DNA of 64,000 nucleotides, taken from assembly GCA_037043455.1 (NCBI GenBank), contig JAWPHD010000243.1, forward strand, positions 156,501-220,500. Reading direction: 5' to 3'. Below the pieces are notes generated by a model. It was not told the origin of the DNA. It was given only the letters and a program-made list of their open reading frames with translations, and did not search any database. The position numbers were made by a program, and so were the translations under genes. The DNA comes from Cyrtodaria siliqua. Lineage: Eukaryota > Mollusca > Bivalvia > Adapedonta > Hiatellidae. Positions 12,320 through 21,724 of the stretch are shown in pieces. Position 1 is the first letter of the stretch; each line of letters opens with the position of its first letter.

Positions 12320-13352
12320 TTGTAAATTTACCTTTATTATGCAATACCATATTGTGAGTGTTATTATGACATTGTTGTTGACGCGTTGTCATGTACTTTA
12401 TGTGGCTACATGTATTCACAATAATAAGTTATAAATAATCCAACAAATCTTAATAAAATTTAATGCTAAGTTCATGTAGTTGAGATAGTAAGATTTCAAA
12501 TATGATTAAAATTGAGCTTTGCTTGATCGTAACTTAATTAAATTACGAATGTGTACAAACACTGATTCGTCGTCACCAGACAATGTAATACGGTATTTTC
12601 AAAACCAATTGCCACAAAGTTTGAAACGTGGCACACAAGTTCATCATCATTACACAACCATATCTGACAAGCACCGTAACTATGTCAATCATTTTACCAA
12701 AAATATCCACAATTACAATTTTCATTGTGGTTAGAAAGTTTAAATATAGTCATATTCCAAAAAAAGTCGACAGAAAACTTAGAAACTTGGCATACATGTT
12801 CACCATCTGTGTAATAAAAGCACCATAACTCTTCCATGCCCTGTACCAAACGTTATCCCTGTTTTCGTTGCGGAACTCACTTTTTTTTGTATATGTGTTG
12901 GTGTAGGGTGGAAAAGGGGATTATTTCTTTAGGTCTTTTTATAATTAAAATGTTGGTGTGGGTGGTGTTTGATGAAATCAAAAAAGTATTTTAAGTGCTG
13001 TATAATTGACTGGTAAAGATTTTTTGCAGACAGTACAGTTGCCAACCAAATAGTGGATGTGCTTACGAGTGTTCATAACCATTAAGAGGAGCCAATTGAA
13101 CTGTCATCAATAGGTTTGGAAAATGTATTAAATGAGTGATGAAAATGAATTAATATAAAACATACAGCAGTTATATTTCATAACAGTGTTTTTAAGAAAT
13201 AAACATAAGTTTTGAAGAACCTACGGAACTAATTTAATTTCATAACTGAAAGCATATCTGCCTATAAGCTCAAGCGATATGAAAACACAACACTGGACTT
13301 TTCGCTATATATAGTATGTGTAATATGCTTCTGTTAAACTACTGATACATGG
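12320..13352. other. Gene-less flank of the Polinton
   Basis: AT-rich DNA to the left of the integrated element. Parts of 12519-12830 read like further diverged copies of the 12054 repeat. No gene is supported. Confidence 0.45.
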
Positions 13353-13357
13353 CTACG
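13353..13357. repeat. Target site duplication, left (CTACG)
   Basis: CTACG sits directly before the first base of the inverted repeat and is repeated directly after the other end at 26570-26574. The family normally makes 6 bp duplications, and the sixth base does not match here, so either one base mutated or the exact end is one base off. Confidence 0.5.
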
Positions 13358-13597
13358 ATATATATGTAAACTGGGTGTTCTGTTGTCATTTTGGCAAACC
13401 CAAAATGACATTTTGGCAAACCCAAAATGACAGCAGTATCCCACTACCAAATCATCAAAACTCCACCAAATAAAAACAACCTTAACATACCCAAATCAGC
13501 ATGAAAATGCTGATTTTCTTGATTTATTAAAACTTTTTTAAAATGGAGGTAGTGAAGATTGCAAGTTTAATTTTTTTTATAAGCTATCAAAATTATA
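13358..13597. repeat. Left terminal inverted repeat
   Basis: It begins ATATATATGTAAACTGGGTG and matches the reverse complement of 26352-26569 nearly base for base until AATTATA at 13597. It is 22 bp longer because a hairpin-forming unit is duplicated at 13387-13430 (TTTTGGCAAACCCAAAA twice). Removing the duplication gives exactly the right-hand length. Confidence 0.95.
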
Positions 13598-13618
13598 GCA
13601 TTTTTTTTTTTTATATGG

Positions 13619-13888
13619 TTAAACATCAATACGTCTAAATTTTAAGCACTCAGCATTATAATCTTTAAATTTCCAATAACGTGTCATTTTTCTGACTGAA
13701 ACTCCACCACAATCAGCACAAATTTTATTTTTTGCTTTTGTACCTTTTTTACATATCGAGCACTGTAATACATGACTTGTTTTTAATCTATACTTATGCA
13801 AACTGCAATAATTAGAATCTTTTGTAGTCTTATTTTTACACGGATTGTGTAATCCAATTTTAAGAAATTTGCAAACATTAATTTCCAT
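13619..13888 (-). CDS. Small Cys-rich probable zinc-binding protein
   Basis: 89 codons. Residues 16-31 hold NPC...NYCSLH, a C-x10-C-x2-H pattern. Residues 43-60 hold CSIC and CADC, a C-x2-C-x10-C-x2-C zinc-ribbon-like pattern. The remainder is basic (KKGTKAKNK). No named family is recognised. It starts 2 bases from one arm of a 15 bp inverted repeat shared with the divergent polymerase gene. A small zinc protein in this place could be a regulator or nucleic-acid binder, which is inference. The frame is intact. Confidence 0.65.
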   Translation of the reverse strand: MEINVCKFLKIGLHNPCKNKTTKDSNYCSLHKYRLKTSHVLQCSICKKGTKAKNKICADCGGVSVRKMTRYWKFKDYNAECLKFRRIDV

Positions 13889-13952
13889 TGTTTCTTTTTG
13901 ATATATTTTTTTATATTAAATAAAAAAAATATAAGTATATCAAAAAGAAATA
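13889..13952. promoter_or_regulatory. Divergent promoter with 15 bp inverted repeat
   Basis: TTTCTTTTTGATATA (13891-13905) and its exact reverse complement (13936-13950) flank an A/T-only core. Each arm ends two bases from a start codon: the Cys-rich gene on the left (start 13888, -) and polB on the right (start 13953, +). The symmetry suggests a shared bidirectional promoter or operator. Confidence 0.6.
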
Positions 13953-16900
13953 ATGAAGACTGAAGAGATTATAGAAAATTTAATACGCCTGTTTGATACA
14001 GGTGTAATAGATAAGCAAACACTATCTAACGGTATAAATGCATTGAAAGAAGTTCCAAAGGAAACTCCAAAAGAGGTTAAATCTCAAACATTAGAAAATT
14101 TACTCAAAAGACGACGTGCTAAAAAACAACGTAAACGAGAAAAGCAGAAATATGATAAATTACAAGAAAATGTTATAAATGAACAAAAGCAGAAATATGC
14201 TAAATTACGAGACAATGTTATAAATGAACTGAAAGAGTTTAATGATAGAAAATCTAAAGAAAGTATTCCAGAATTAAAACTGGTTGACAAGCCAATGTGT
14301 GGCTATTTTAAAGCATATGAATTATCTGCTCGCAAATATAAAGATCCTTTAAAACTGCTCCGTGATAAAAAATCTATCATCAGGAAACAAATAATCAAGG
14401 AGCTGAAAAATATGAAAGGAATAAAATTTCAATTAGGTCTTACTGTAGAATTATTTAAAGATGATGGTGCTACAAAAAAATACACTACATCAGTATTACA
14501 TAGTGAACAAAATACAATTTTATCTTCTGAAAAAATAGATGAGTTGTATGAAAAATCATCTGCTGACATGCAAGAAAGTTTAGAAAGATTTACAAACACA
14601 GCATCAGGATTAGAAGTTGATTACTGTGTCACACTTTATTTAAATTTTGCAAAATATGAACCACTAAAAGGTTTTTCATACATTCCTTTACATGATATAA
14701 TATCTGACAAAAAAGCAATTATAAATGTTATTAACACAGATGATAGATGCTTGGAAGTAGCATTGGTTTCTGCTTTGTGGCCTAATAAAAACAATCCGAC
14801 TAGGATGCGCAGTTATAACAAACACATGGGTTAGTTAAACATGAAAGGTATTGACTGTCCAACTCCGATTTCACAAATTCCAAAAGTAGAAAAACAAAAT
14901 AATATTGCAATCAATGTTTACGGATATACAATATCAGAACGATTTAAAAAAGCAAATTTTTTTCCGTATAAAATATCAGAGCAGCCGAAAAGCATGGAGA
15001 GAATTTCTTTGATGTTAATTTCTGAAGATGTTGAAGTTGATTCAAACAATGAAGAAGATCCAAACAATGAAGAAGGGATTATAGATGATAATTATAACCC
15101 TGATAACCATAATTACGTAGAACCTGAAAAAGAAACAAAATATCATTACTGCTGGATTAAAAATATGAATAGATTACTTTACGATCAAAACAAGCATCAT
15201 GGTAAAACTTACTTTTGTGATCGTTGTCTTCATGGTTTCTATAAAGAAGAATTACTTAAAAATCACAAAGAAGACTGTGAAGGTATTAATAAAAACTCTT
15301 GCAAAATCGAAATGCCAAAAGAAGGCTCAACTATCAAATTTAAAAATCATCACAAGCAAATGCTTGTACCTTACGTAATATATGCTGATTTTGAAAGTAT
15401 ACTTAAACCTCAATCTTCCACATTTGGAAAAAAATCTGAAATTAAAAACGTGCATAAAGCTTGTGGATTTGGGTACCAAGTTGTAAGATATGATGGTAAA
15501 GCATCAGCCCCAGTTATTTACAGAGGTGAAGACACTGTTGAAGTATTTTTAAATAATTTGGAATGTGAAAAAAATAGCATAAATAACATATTTGATCATC
15601 CTAAACCTTTGATTATGACAAAACAAAACGAAATAGATCATGAAAAAGCAACACACTGCTGGATATGTGAAAAAATAATTGAGAATAGTAAAAATGGTAA
15701 AGTAAGAGATCATTGTCATTTTACCGGAGAATATAGAGGTGCAGCACATCAAAACTGCAACCTGAAACTAAAAATAAAACCAGGCAAAACAGTAATCCCT
15801 GTTATGTTTCACAACCTTAAAGGATATGACAGTCATCTTATAATGCAACAAATAACCAAATTAACAGGTAATATCACTTGCATCCCAAATAATGCTGAAA
15901 AGTACATATCATTTAGTGCTAGACAATTTAGATTTTTAGATAGTATGCAATTTATGCCTAAATCTTTAGAAGATTTAGTCGAAGCAACAGACAAATCTGA
16001 TTTTAAAATTATCAAAAATCATTTTGGAAAAAAAGCAGATTTAATTTCACGAAAATGTGTTTATCCGTATGAATACATGGACAGCATGGAAAAATTTAAT
16101 GAAACAGAATTACCGCCCATAGAAAAATTTTACAGTAGTTTATTAGATGAAAGCATAAGTCCCGAAGATTACGAATTTGCTCAAAAAGTATGGGAAGAAT
16201 TCAACTGTAAAAACTTAGGAGATTATCATAATTTATACCTAAAAACTGATGTAACCCTACTAGCTGACGTATTTCAAACTTTTAGAAAAACATGTATGAA
16301 TGCATACAAACTTGACCCCTTTACATTATTACACAACACCAGGATTATCTTGGGATGCTTTACTTAAATATTCAAATGTAGAATTAGAACTTTTGACAGA
16401 CATTGACATGCATTTATTTATAGAAAAAGGTATGCGTGGCGGAATTAGTATGGTGTCAAAAAGACATGCTAAAGCAAACAATCCACACGTAACAAATTAT
16501 GACATTGACAAAGAAAACAATTTTATAATGGATTTTGATGCTTGTAACCTTTATGGTCATGCAATGAGTCAACCAATTCCGTATTCTGGGTTTGTTTGGA
16601 AAAAGAAAAACAAAAAAGGTTATTTTCCAAAACCAAAACCTGGTAAACCTGGAAAATCGGGTAAAGGATAAATACTTGAAGTCGATTTGGAATATCCAAA
16701 AGAACTTCATGATTTACATAATGACTATCCACAGTGCACGTAAACAAAACAAAACTAACATTAAACAAACCAATCTATGTTGGAATGTCAGTTTTGGATT
16801 TGTCAAAGCATCATATGTACGATTGGTATTAAAATACTTTGAAAAAAAGGTACAAAAACAACTGCACTTTATTATATACAGATACTGACAGCTTGCTTGT

Positions 16901-17354
16901 TGATATAAAAACGGAAGATGCATATAAAGACATGTTTGAAATGAAAAATGAGTATGATTTGAGCGATTATCCTTTATCCAATCCAATGCACGATGATACA
17001 AATAAAAAAGTATTAGGTAAAATGAAAGACGAATGTAATGGTGTTGCTATAGCTGAGTACATCGGATTAAGACCTAAGTTATATTCAATTTTAAAATCGG
17101 ATGAGCAGACTATTAAAAGAGCAAAGGGTGTAAAAAAATACGTAGTTAAAAAACATATAAATTTTGAAAATTACAAAGATGCACTATTCAACAAGAAAAA
17201 ACAAACTCGTGAAATGAATATGATAAGATCGATAAAGCATGAAATATACGGTATGAAAATAAACAAAGTAGCTTTGTCACCTTTTTATTCGAAAAGGTAT
17301 ATTAGAGATGACGGCATCACGACTGATGCATACGGGTATTATAAAAATGTATAA
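13953..17354 (+). pseudogene. polB: Protein-primed family-B DNA polymerase (broken)
   Basis: Replicative polymerase of the element. Layout: a Lys/Glu-rich N-terminal region with a 15-residue tandem repeat (14142-14229); a Zn-finger C-x2-C-x12-H-x3-C near 15220; exonuclease I YADFES near 15383; an HNH/endonuclease VII-like insert with CWIC and RDHCH near 15657-15720; exonuclease II FHNLKGYD near 15807; exonuclease III YLKTD near 16240; polymerase motif A DACNLYG near 16537; motif C YTDTDS at 16875; and the usual C-terminus near YIRDDG. Breaks: in-frame TAG 14832-14834; a one-base frameshift near 16310-16320 (frame 0 to frame +1); TAA 16669-16671; a deletion junction near 16730 that removes the motif B region (roughly 150 residues judged from the family) and returns to frame 0; TAA 16830-16832. 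Cannot be active as it stands. Convergent with the integrase. Confidence 0.92.
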
Positions 17355-17498
17355 TTTGGCTTGTTTTGTTAAGTGCGTTGGTTTGTGCCAAGTTTACTAA
17401 GTAGCAAGTTAAGATAATAAGCTTAACTCTTTTTAAAAAATATAAAACTTTTTGGCTCCCTGAAATTTTTTATATCATTTTTTTGATGCACACGGCTT

Positions 17499-18412
17499 CT
17501 ATAAAAACTTATGATTTTGGGTATCAGCAGGAACAATAAGTAATTCTTCTTTGACAAATCCTCTCTGCGGCGCTGTTATTTCAAATAATAAACTCTTATA
17601 CCTTGCGTCACCATATAACTTTTAATCTTGTGAATATCTACACTCCACATTGGATCAGTTGCTCTGCGTCTTCCACCTTCTTGTTCCCCAGGTTGATATA
17701 AATATCTCACACTTGCATTCATACAGATAGGATCATCTTTTAATATTTTTGTTTCAACAGGAGGAGGCTTTTTTGTCTCCGCATTTATGGCTTTAACAAC
17801 TTCTGGTAATCTCTTTACCCATTCTCTATTACGTTTTTGGGAATATATTTCCTTAGCATACTGATAGCCAAACAATCTTTCAGCTAATGTTCTGTTAAAT
17901 CTTTCCACTAAAGCTTGGTCTCTGTGTATTTCTGTTCTGCCTCGTCTGATATTTACTTTATGTTTTGCCATCATCTGCGATACTGCACCCATAAATTCTC
18001 TGCCTGGATCCACTTGTAATAACTTTGGATATTTCAAATGTCGACTGTATATTTTCTCAAATGCTTTAGCAACTTCTTTACTATCCGTGGAAGTCAGTGG
18101 CTCTGCTTCTTTGTATCTACTTGCAATATCAACCACAGTCAACGCATATTTATATGTCTTGCGTCCACGACCAATCCCAAAAGTATCATGCGGTAAAAAT
18201 AACAAATCAGCTTGATGCACTCCATTCTTAGTAGAAACATCAAACCTGGGTCTAACTATTTTCTTCGGCGCAGGTAAATAAATCTGCCACACAGCTTGTT
18301 TTTTTAAAAATTCTAAGGCCTTTTTTTCACTGACACCAGCCTCTTTTGCTAATTTTTTAACTGCTGTGTAACCTCTCCAAAATCCTTTTGGGCTGTAATA
18401 AATCTTTTCCAT
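17499..18412 (-). CDS. int: Retrovirus-like DDE integrase, C-terminus frameshifted
   Basis: The open frame is 17576-18412 (278 codons). The DDE triad is visible: D69 in HQADLLF, D135 in QVDPGREF and E170 in LVERFNR, giving D-x34-E. The N-terminal helical part (residues 1-50) precedes the catalytic core. The C-terminal part carries DPMWSVDIHKIK. This enzyme inserts the linear element and makes the short target duplication. After YYLK the frame stops, and the family-typical tail (RGFVKEELLIVP) continues in another frame to a stop at 17499. That points to a one-base loss in an A-run near 17580. The catalytic core is intact. Divergent from the 18457 gene across 44 bases. Confidence 0.92.
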
Positions 18413-18456
18413 TTTTTTCTACTAAAGAATAAACTTTATATAACTATAAAGAAAAA

Positions 18457-18768
18457 ATGGAAATCACAACTGCACAATTTGATGAACTGCTTGAAGAGCA
18501 AAATCAATATAGCACAAAGAAATGGACAGACTTGGAAATAGATAAAATATACAAAATTACAGATACGAAAGTAGTAGATACTGAATATGGTCCATCCATG
18601 GTATTGACATTATTAGACAATGGTGAAGTATGGGCGCCTGATCATCTCAAAAATAAATTAGAGAAGAGTGCTAAACCACCATATTATATTCGACCACTTG
18701 GATTGAAACCATGTAAAAACAACAAAAAAAATAGGTATCATGCATATGACTTAGTCTTTTCAAAGTAA
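18457..18768 (+). CDS. Small conserved Polinton protein, possibly OB-fold
   Basis: 103 codons, intact. The central part (WTDLEIDKIYKI, then VVDTEYGPSMVLTL, then EVWAPDHL) has the alternating beta pattern of small single-stranded-DNA-binding-like proteins that I associate with animal Polintons. That link is from memory and not proven here. It starts behind an A/T-only leader shared with the divergent integrase. A DNA-binding role beside the polymerase and integrase genes would fit, as inference. Confidence 0.6.
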   Translation: MEITTAQFDELLEEQNQYSTKKWTDLEIDKIYKITDTKVVDTEYGPSMVLTLLDNGEVWAPDHLKNKLEKSAKPPYYIRPLGLKPCKNNKKNRYHAYDLVFSK

Positions 18769-18825
18769 CATATTTAGTTATTCCAAAAAAATCTAAAGTA
18801 ATTATAGTTTTAAACTATTTTTTTT

Positions 18826-19245
18826 TTATGAACTCAATTGATACGCCACAAATCCAGTTGCAGCCATGCCCACCACAATAAACGTAATTTCTCTATTCTG
18901 TTGATCCGAAGATGGTGTATAAAAATCACTCAACTTGGGCTCCGGTTCTAAAAGCAAATGTTTGCCAGTTGTATAATAATACTGTTTCATAGCTTGGTCC
19001 ACATCATCAAAAGTCTGCTCTGCATGATGTTCTTTTTGTAGTTGTTTATTAATAAAATCTAATCTCTCTGTTCTTTTTTTATTCCACTCCGCTTGTGCTG
19101 CGTTTAATTGTTCTACGGCTTTGTCATGCCTTTGTCTTTCCTCGTCTGAATGACTTCCCATTTTTGAAAAGAAATAATTTGAACCGCTAAACGCCAATGC
19201 ATTTGTTAATGCGCCACCTATCATCATTGCTACTGCACTTGCCAT
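18826..19245 (-). CDS. Conserved Polinton protein with N- and C-terminal hydrophobic segments
   Basis: 139 codons, intact. Residues 1-26 are hydrophobic and small (MASAVAMMIGGALTNALAF). Residues 32-75 are charged and helical (EERQRHDKAVEQLNAAQAEW). Then come DVDQAMKQYYYTTGK, LSDFYTPSSDQQNRE, and a C-terminal membrane-like segment ITFIVVGMAATGFVAYQL. I recognise close relatives among unnamed proteins of coral and mollusc Polintons, with no assigned function. First of four leftward small genes. A virion membrane or minor structural role is a guess. Confidence 0.7.
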   Translation of the reverse strand: MASAVAMMIGGALTNALAFSGSNYFFSKMGSHSDEERQRHDKAVEQLNAAQAEWNKKRTERLDFINKQLQKEHHAEQTFDDVDQAMKQYYYTTGKHLLLEPEPKLSDFYTPSSDQQNREITFIVVGMAATGFVAYQLSS

Positions 19246-19269
19246 TTTTTTATATATATATTTTTAAAA

Positions 19270-19506
19270 TTATTTCATAATATCAGCAGGAATAATACCT
19301 TGCTTAATCAGCATATCCTTTGTAGCCATTGCTAACATTATATCCACAGACAGCATCCCAAAATCTGTCATATTAAAATCCACTTTAGGGGCTGGTCTTT
19401 TTATTAGTTTTCTGCCAATCTCAGAATATCCAACAGTTAGAAGTGTATCCACTCCTGCATGATACATCATATTTACAATTTGTTTTCCGTCAATACTTGC
19501 TGCCAT
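19270..19506 (-). CDS. Small hypothetical Polinton protein
   Basis: Start chosen at 19506 (MAASIDGKQIVNMMYHAG), giving 78 codons. An upstream ATG at 19572 is in frame, but the stretch before 19506 is an A/T leader like those before the other genes. The sequence has two mildly hydrophobic helical stretches (VDTLLTVGYSEIGRKLI and FGMLSVDIMLAMATKDMLI). No family name known. It sits between two other small genes on the same strand. Confidence 0.55.
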   Translation of the reverse strand: MAASIDGKQIVNMMYHAGVDTLLTVGYSEIGRKLIKRPAPKVDFNMTDFGMLSVDIMLAMATKDMLIKQGIIPADIMK

Positions 19507-19587
19507 TTTTTTTATATGATTATTTTTTTTAAATAAATTATTAAAAATCAAACGGGTCTTTTGGTGCAACATGAACAGGTTGCACAG

Positions 19588-19902
19588 CTACAGGTTGCGT
19601 AGCAGATTATAAATATACAAACCCAACCCAGCAATACCTAATAAAACCAGACACGGTGGAATATAATTTTTGTATACGTTTATTTTGATTTTTTCTGGTT
19701 CTTCTTCACCTATTGTTATTTTTGTTATTTGATTTGCAGCATCTTGCTTTGCAGCATCTTGATTTGCATCCTGAAGCAAACGCTTTGCCTTTCTTGACGC
19801 TGCTCCTTTTTTCCCAGCTTCTATTCTTTTTGGATTTTTTACTTTTTGTTGTTCAACAGGTTGTGAAACAACAGGTATAACTTCACTCTCTTGGTTCTCC
19901 AT
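19588..19902 (-). CDS. Small basic protein with C-terminal membrane anchor
   Basis: 104 codons. An acidic and Gln-rich N-terminus is followed by a basic KNPKRIEAGKKGAASRKAKR block. Then comes a repeated DAAxQDAA segment, and a C-terminal transmembrane segment PPCLVLLGIAGLGLYIYNLL. A tail-anchored layout with a basic domain is typical of a small conserved Polinton protein of unknown function. Its start overlaps the end of the next gene upstream by about 20 bases, so the two are probably expressed together. Confidence 0.6.
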   Translation of the reverse strand: MENQESEVIPVVSQPVEQQKVKNPKRIEAGKKGAASRKAKRLLQDANQDAAKQDAANQITKITIGEEEPEKIKINVYKNYIPPCLVLLGIAGLGLYIYNLLRNL

Positions 19903-20368
19903 TTATATTATCTATATTTTTATTTTTATTAAAATCAATATGTCTAACAGTTGTCAGTATTGCTGTAAATGGTGCTAAGCACATTCCATACCTGTAATAC
20001 AACTCACAACAAGCACTTGTCAAAGCATGATTAATAAATGGGTCTTCCTCCAAATCTTCTATCAGCTTTGGTGGATTGGTTACATTAAAATATTTTGATA
20101 CTTCCATCACATACAAGTTAATAAAAGAATTGCCTAAAGTTTTAGTCATGCTTGCTCCAAGCCTTGCTTCATATCTGCAGTAAAGTTTGTTAATTTCATC
20201 TGGTGGCATGCCATCTATGTTTGTGAGTTGTATGTCTTTACCCAAATATTGACGACTACCACCGCCAGCCACTATGGCTGATAATCTTTCTTTTTTTGTT
20301 TCTTGTTGCTTTGATTCATCTGGTTCCGTCTGTTCCGATATATTTTGTAATAGTTCTTCCGCATTCAT
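19883..20368 (-). CDS. Conserved Polinton protein of unknown function
   Basis: Start chosen at 20368 (MNAEELLQNIS), 161 codons. The in-frame extension to 20506 is only a hydrophobic A/T-derived stretch upstream. The C-terminal two thirds (LTNIDGMPPDEINKLYCRYE to YRYGMCLAPFTAIL) is helical and resembles a conserved unnamed gene of animal Polintons, from memory. No catalytic motif is visible. It is the first gene of the leftward cluster, facing the hairpin repeat region. Confidence 0.6.
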   Translation of the reverse strand: MNAEELLQNISEQTEPDESKQQETKKERLSAIVAGGGSRQYLGKDIQLTNIDGMPPDEINKLYCRYEARLGASMTKTLGNSFINLYVMEVSKYFNVTNPPKLIEDLEEDPFINHALTSACCELYYRYGMCLAPFTAILTTVRHIDFNKNKNIDNINGEPRE

Positions 20369-20530
20369 TTTTATATTATTAATCTTATTTTTTATCTTGA
20401 AATAAATATAAAATACAAAATAACTAGCAGCGATATTCATGCAACTAGTAATTGTTAGTATTGTTAATAGCATTGTTATTAAGATTGCTATTTTTTCTAT
20501 TAACATTATTAATTTGCTGCAAGCATTGCT

Positions 20531-20670
20531 ATTAACATTGCTACTTTGCTATGAGCAATGCTATTAGCAATAATTAACATTGCTACTTTGCTATGAGCAA
20601 TGCTATTAGCAATACTATATTCATGGTCAGTATTGCTATTAACATTGCTACTTTGCTGTTAGTATTACTT
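20531..20670. repeat. 42 bp tandem repeat with nested hairpins
   Basis: The unit begins ATTAACATTGCTACTTTGC. There are two identical copies (20531-20572, 20573-20614) and a partial third from about 20638. Each unit contains TTGCTATGAGCAA and ATTGCT/AGCAAT dyads that can fold. It lies in the longest non-coding gap inside the element, between leftward and rightward genes. A regulatory or replication role is possible. Confidence 0.8.
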
Positions 20671-20745
20671 TGTAAAAAAAAAGGTATTATACCTGCGTGA
20701 AATAAATATATTTTGTAATAATAAAAAAATATTATATAAGACAAA

Positions 20746-21120
20746 ATGGATTTGAAAATAACAGACGGTGAGAATAGTGATTATAATAAAAATAAAATAG
20801 CACTGGATGTTATGACAAGAGATGACGTAACATGTTGTATATGTGTTTCAGAAAGTAAGTTTTTACAAACGTACGAAAAAGGTGCACAGGAAACGCCTGT
20901 AATTTCTGTGACAAAGGATGACGTAGAATATTTTATATGTGAGCCGAGAGAGTATGTTTTACAAGACCCACAAAACATGAGTAGTGCTGTTGTACCAATA
21001 TTGGCTAGTGCATTGAGTGTATGGGTTATATGGGACACTCTAGTTTTTATTTTTGAAAAAATTATTCAACCCAATAACCAGTTGGTTGGTCAGTCCTCAA
21101 AATTAACTTCGAATATTTAG
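20746..21120 (+). CDS. Small membrane protein, unknown function
   Basis: 124 codons behind an A/T leader (ATTATATAAGACAAA). The N-terminal 75 residues are polar with three Cys (CCIC). A likely transmembrane segment follows: SAVVPILASALSVWVIWDTLVFIF. The last 58 bases overlap the 3' end of the convergent ATPase gene. No family is recognised. It may be a host-interaction or virion membrane protein, which is inference. Confidence 0.5.
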   Translation: MDLKITDGENSDYNKNKIALDVMTRDDVTCCICVSESKFLQTYEKGAQETPVISVTKDDVEYFICEPREYVLQDPQNMSSAVVPILASALSVWVIWDTLVFIFEKIIQPNNQLVGQSSKLTSNI

Positions 21121-21724
21121 TCTTAGCTAAAGCTTTTCTTATTCTGGTTCTCTCTTCCAGCGTTGGAATAACATCATTCTCTCTCAAACAATTTTCATAA
21201 CTATCTCTGTCCTTGGTGTAAAATATACACAACCATTTTGCTTGCTCTCTCAAATCTTTCAATACAGAATTATATCTCTGTGAAATGACCCACACTGATT
21301 GTTTAGCGTGACGACCAGAGAATGCCAACTCTGACAACATATCTTTTTTCTTTGTTAATTCTTTTGTGGCTGAGCAATCGTCAATAATGTATAATGTGGG
21401 CTGGCCGGCATATTGTTTGAAAAAGAAACGCAACAGTTCTTGTAACATTTCTTTACCGTTGCTCACTGGATTGACAATTATTATTTTTTTATCTTTTGGG
21501 TTTTTCACATCACCTATCCAGGATCTATTTTTATAAGCCTCGTTCCACTCTATGGTTGGACACAATATAATTATATGTTTAAAAACTCCAACATACTCTT
21601 GTTCAAGTATGTCAAGAACAAACTCTGTTTTACCACAGCCTGTCTGACCACAAATAATGGCACTGTGTGAATATTTAGGATATTTTTGTTGTAAACTAGT
21701 ATCCTGCTTCTTTGAATCTTCCAT
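21062..21724 (-). CDS. FtsK/HerA-type genome-packaging ATPase
   Basis: 220 codons from the start at 21724 (MEDSKKQ). An in-frame ATG at 21745 would add seven residues and overlap the capsid gene more. Walker A is GQTGCGKT, 26-33 residues from the chosen start. Walker B is LYIIDDC at 111-117. The SGRHAKQSVWVISQRYN phrase holds the downstream polar motif of A32-like packaging ATPases. This motor pumps DNA into the capsid. The frame is intact. It lies next to the major capsid gene, with the starts and stops overlapping by about 29 bases. Confidence 0.9.
   Translation of the reverse strand: MEDSKKQDTSLQQKYPKYSHSAIICGQTGCGKTEFVLDILEQEYVGVFKHIIILCPTIEWNEAYKNRSWIGDVKNPKDKKIIIVNPVSNGKEMLQELLRFFFKQYAGQPTLYIIDDCSATKELTKKKDMLSELAFSGRHAKQSVWVISQRYNSVLKDLREQAKWLCIFYTKDRDSYENCLRENDVIPTLEERTRIRKALAKTKYSKLILRTDQPTGYWVE

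Noticed and set aside
16456..17001. Several minus-strand frames inside polB
   Set aside because: They are antisense shadows of the polymerase, whose conserved motifs lie on the plus strand.
19507..19572. Upstream start of the 19270 gene
   Set aside because: The added 22 residues are translated A/T leader and overlap the position where a promoter is expected.
20369..20506. Hydrophobic N-terminal extension of the 19883 gene as a signal peptide
   Set aside because: It reads as A/T leader translated by chance; the later Met fits the leader pattern of the other genes better.
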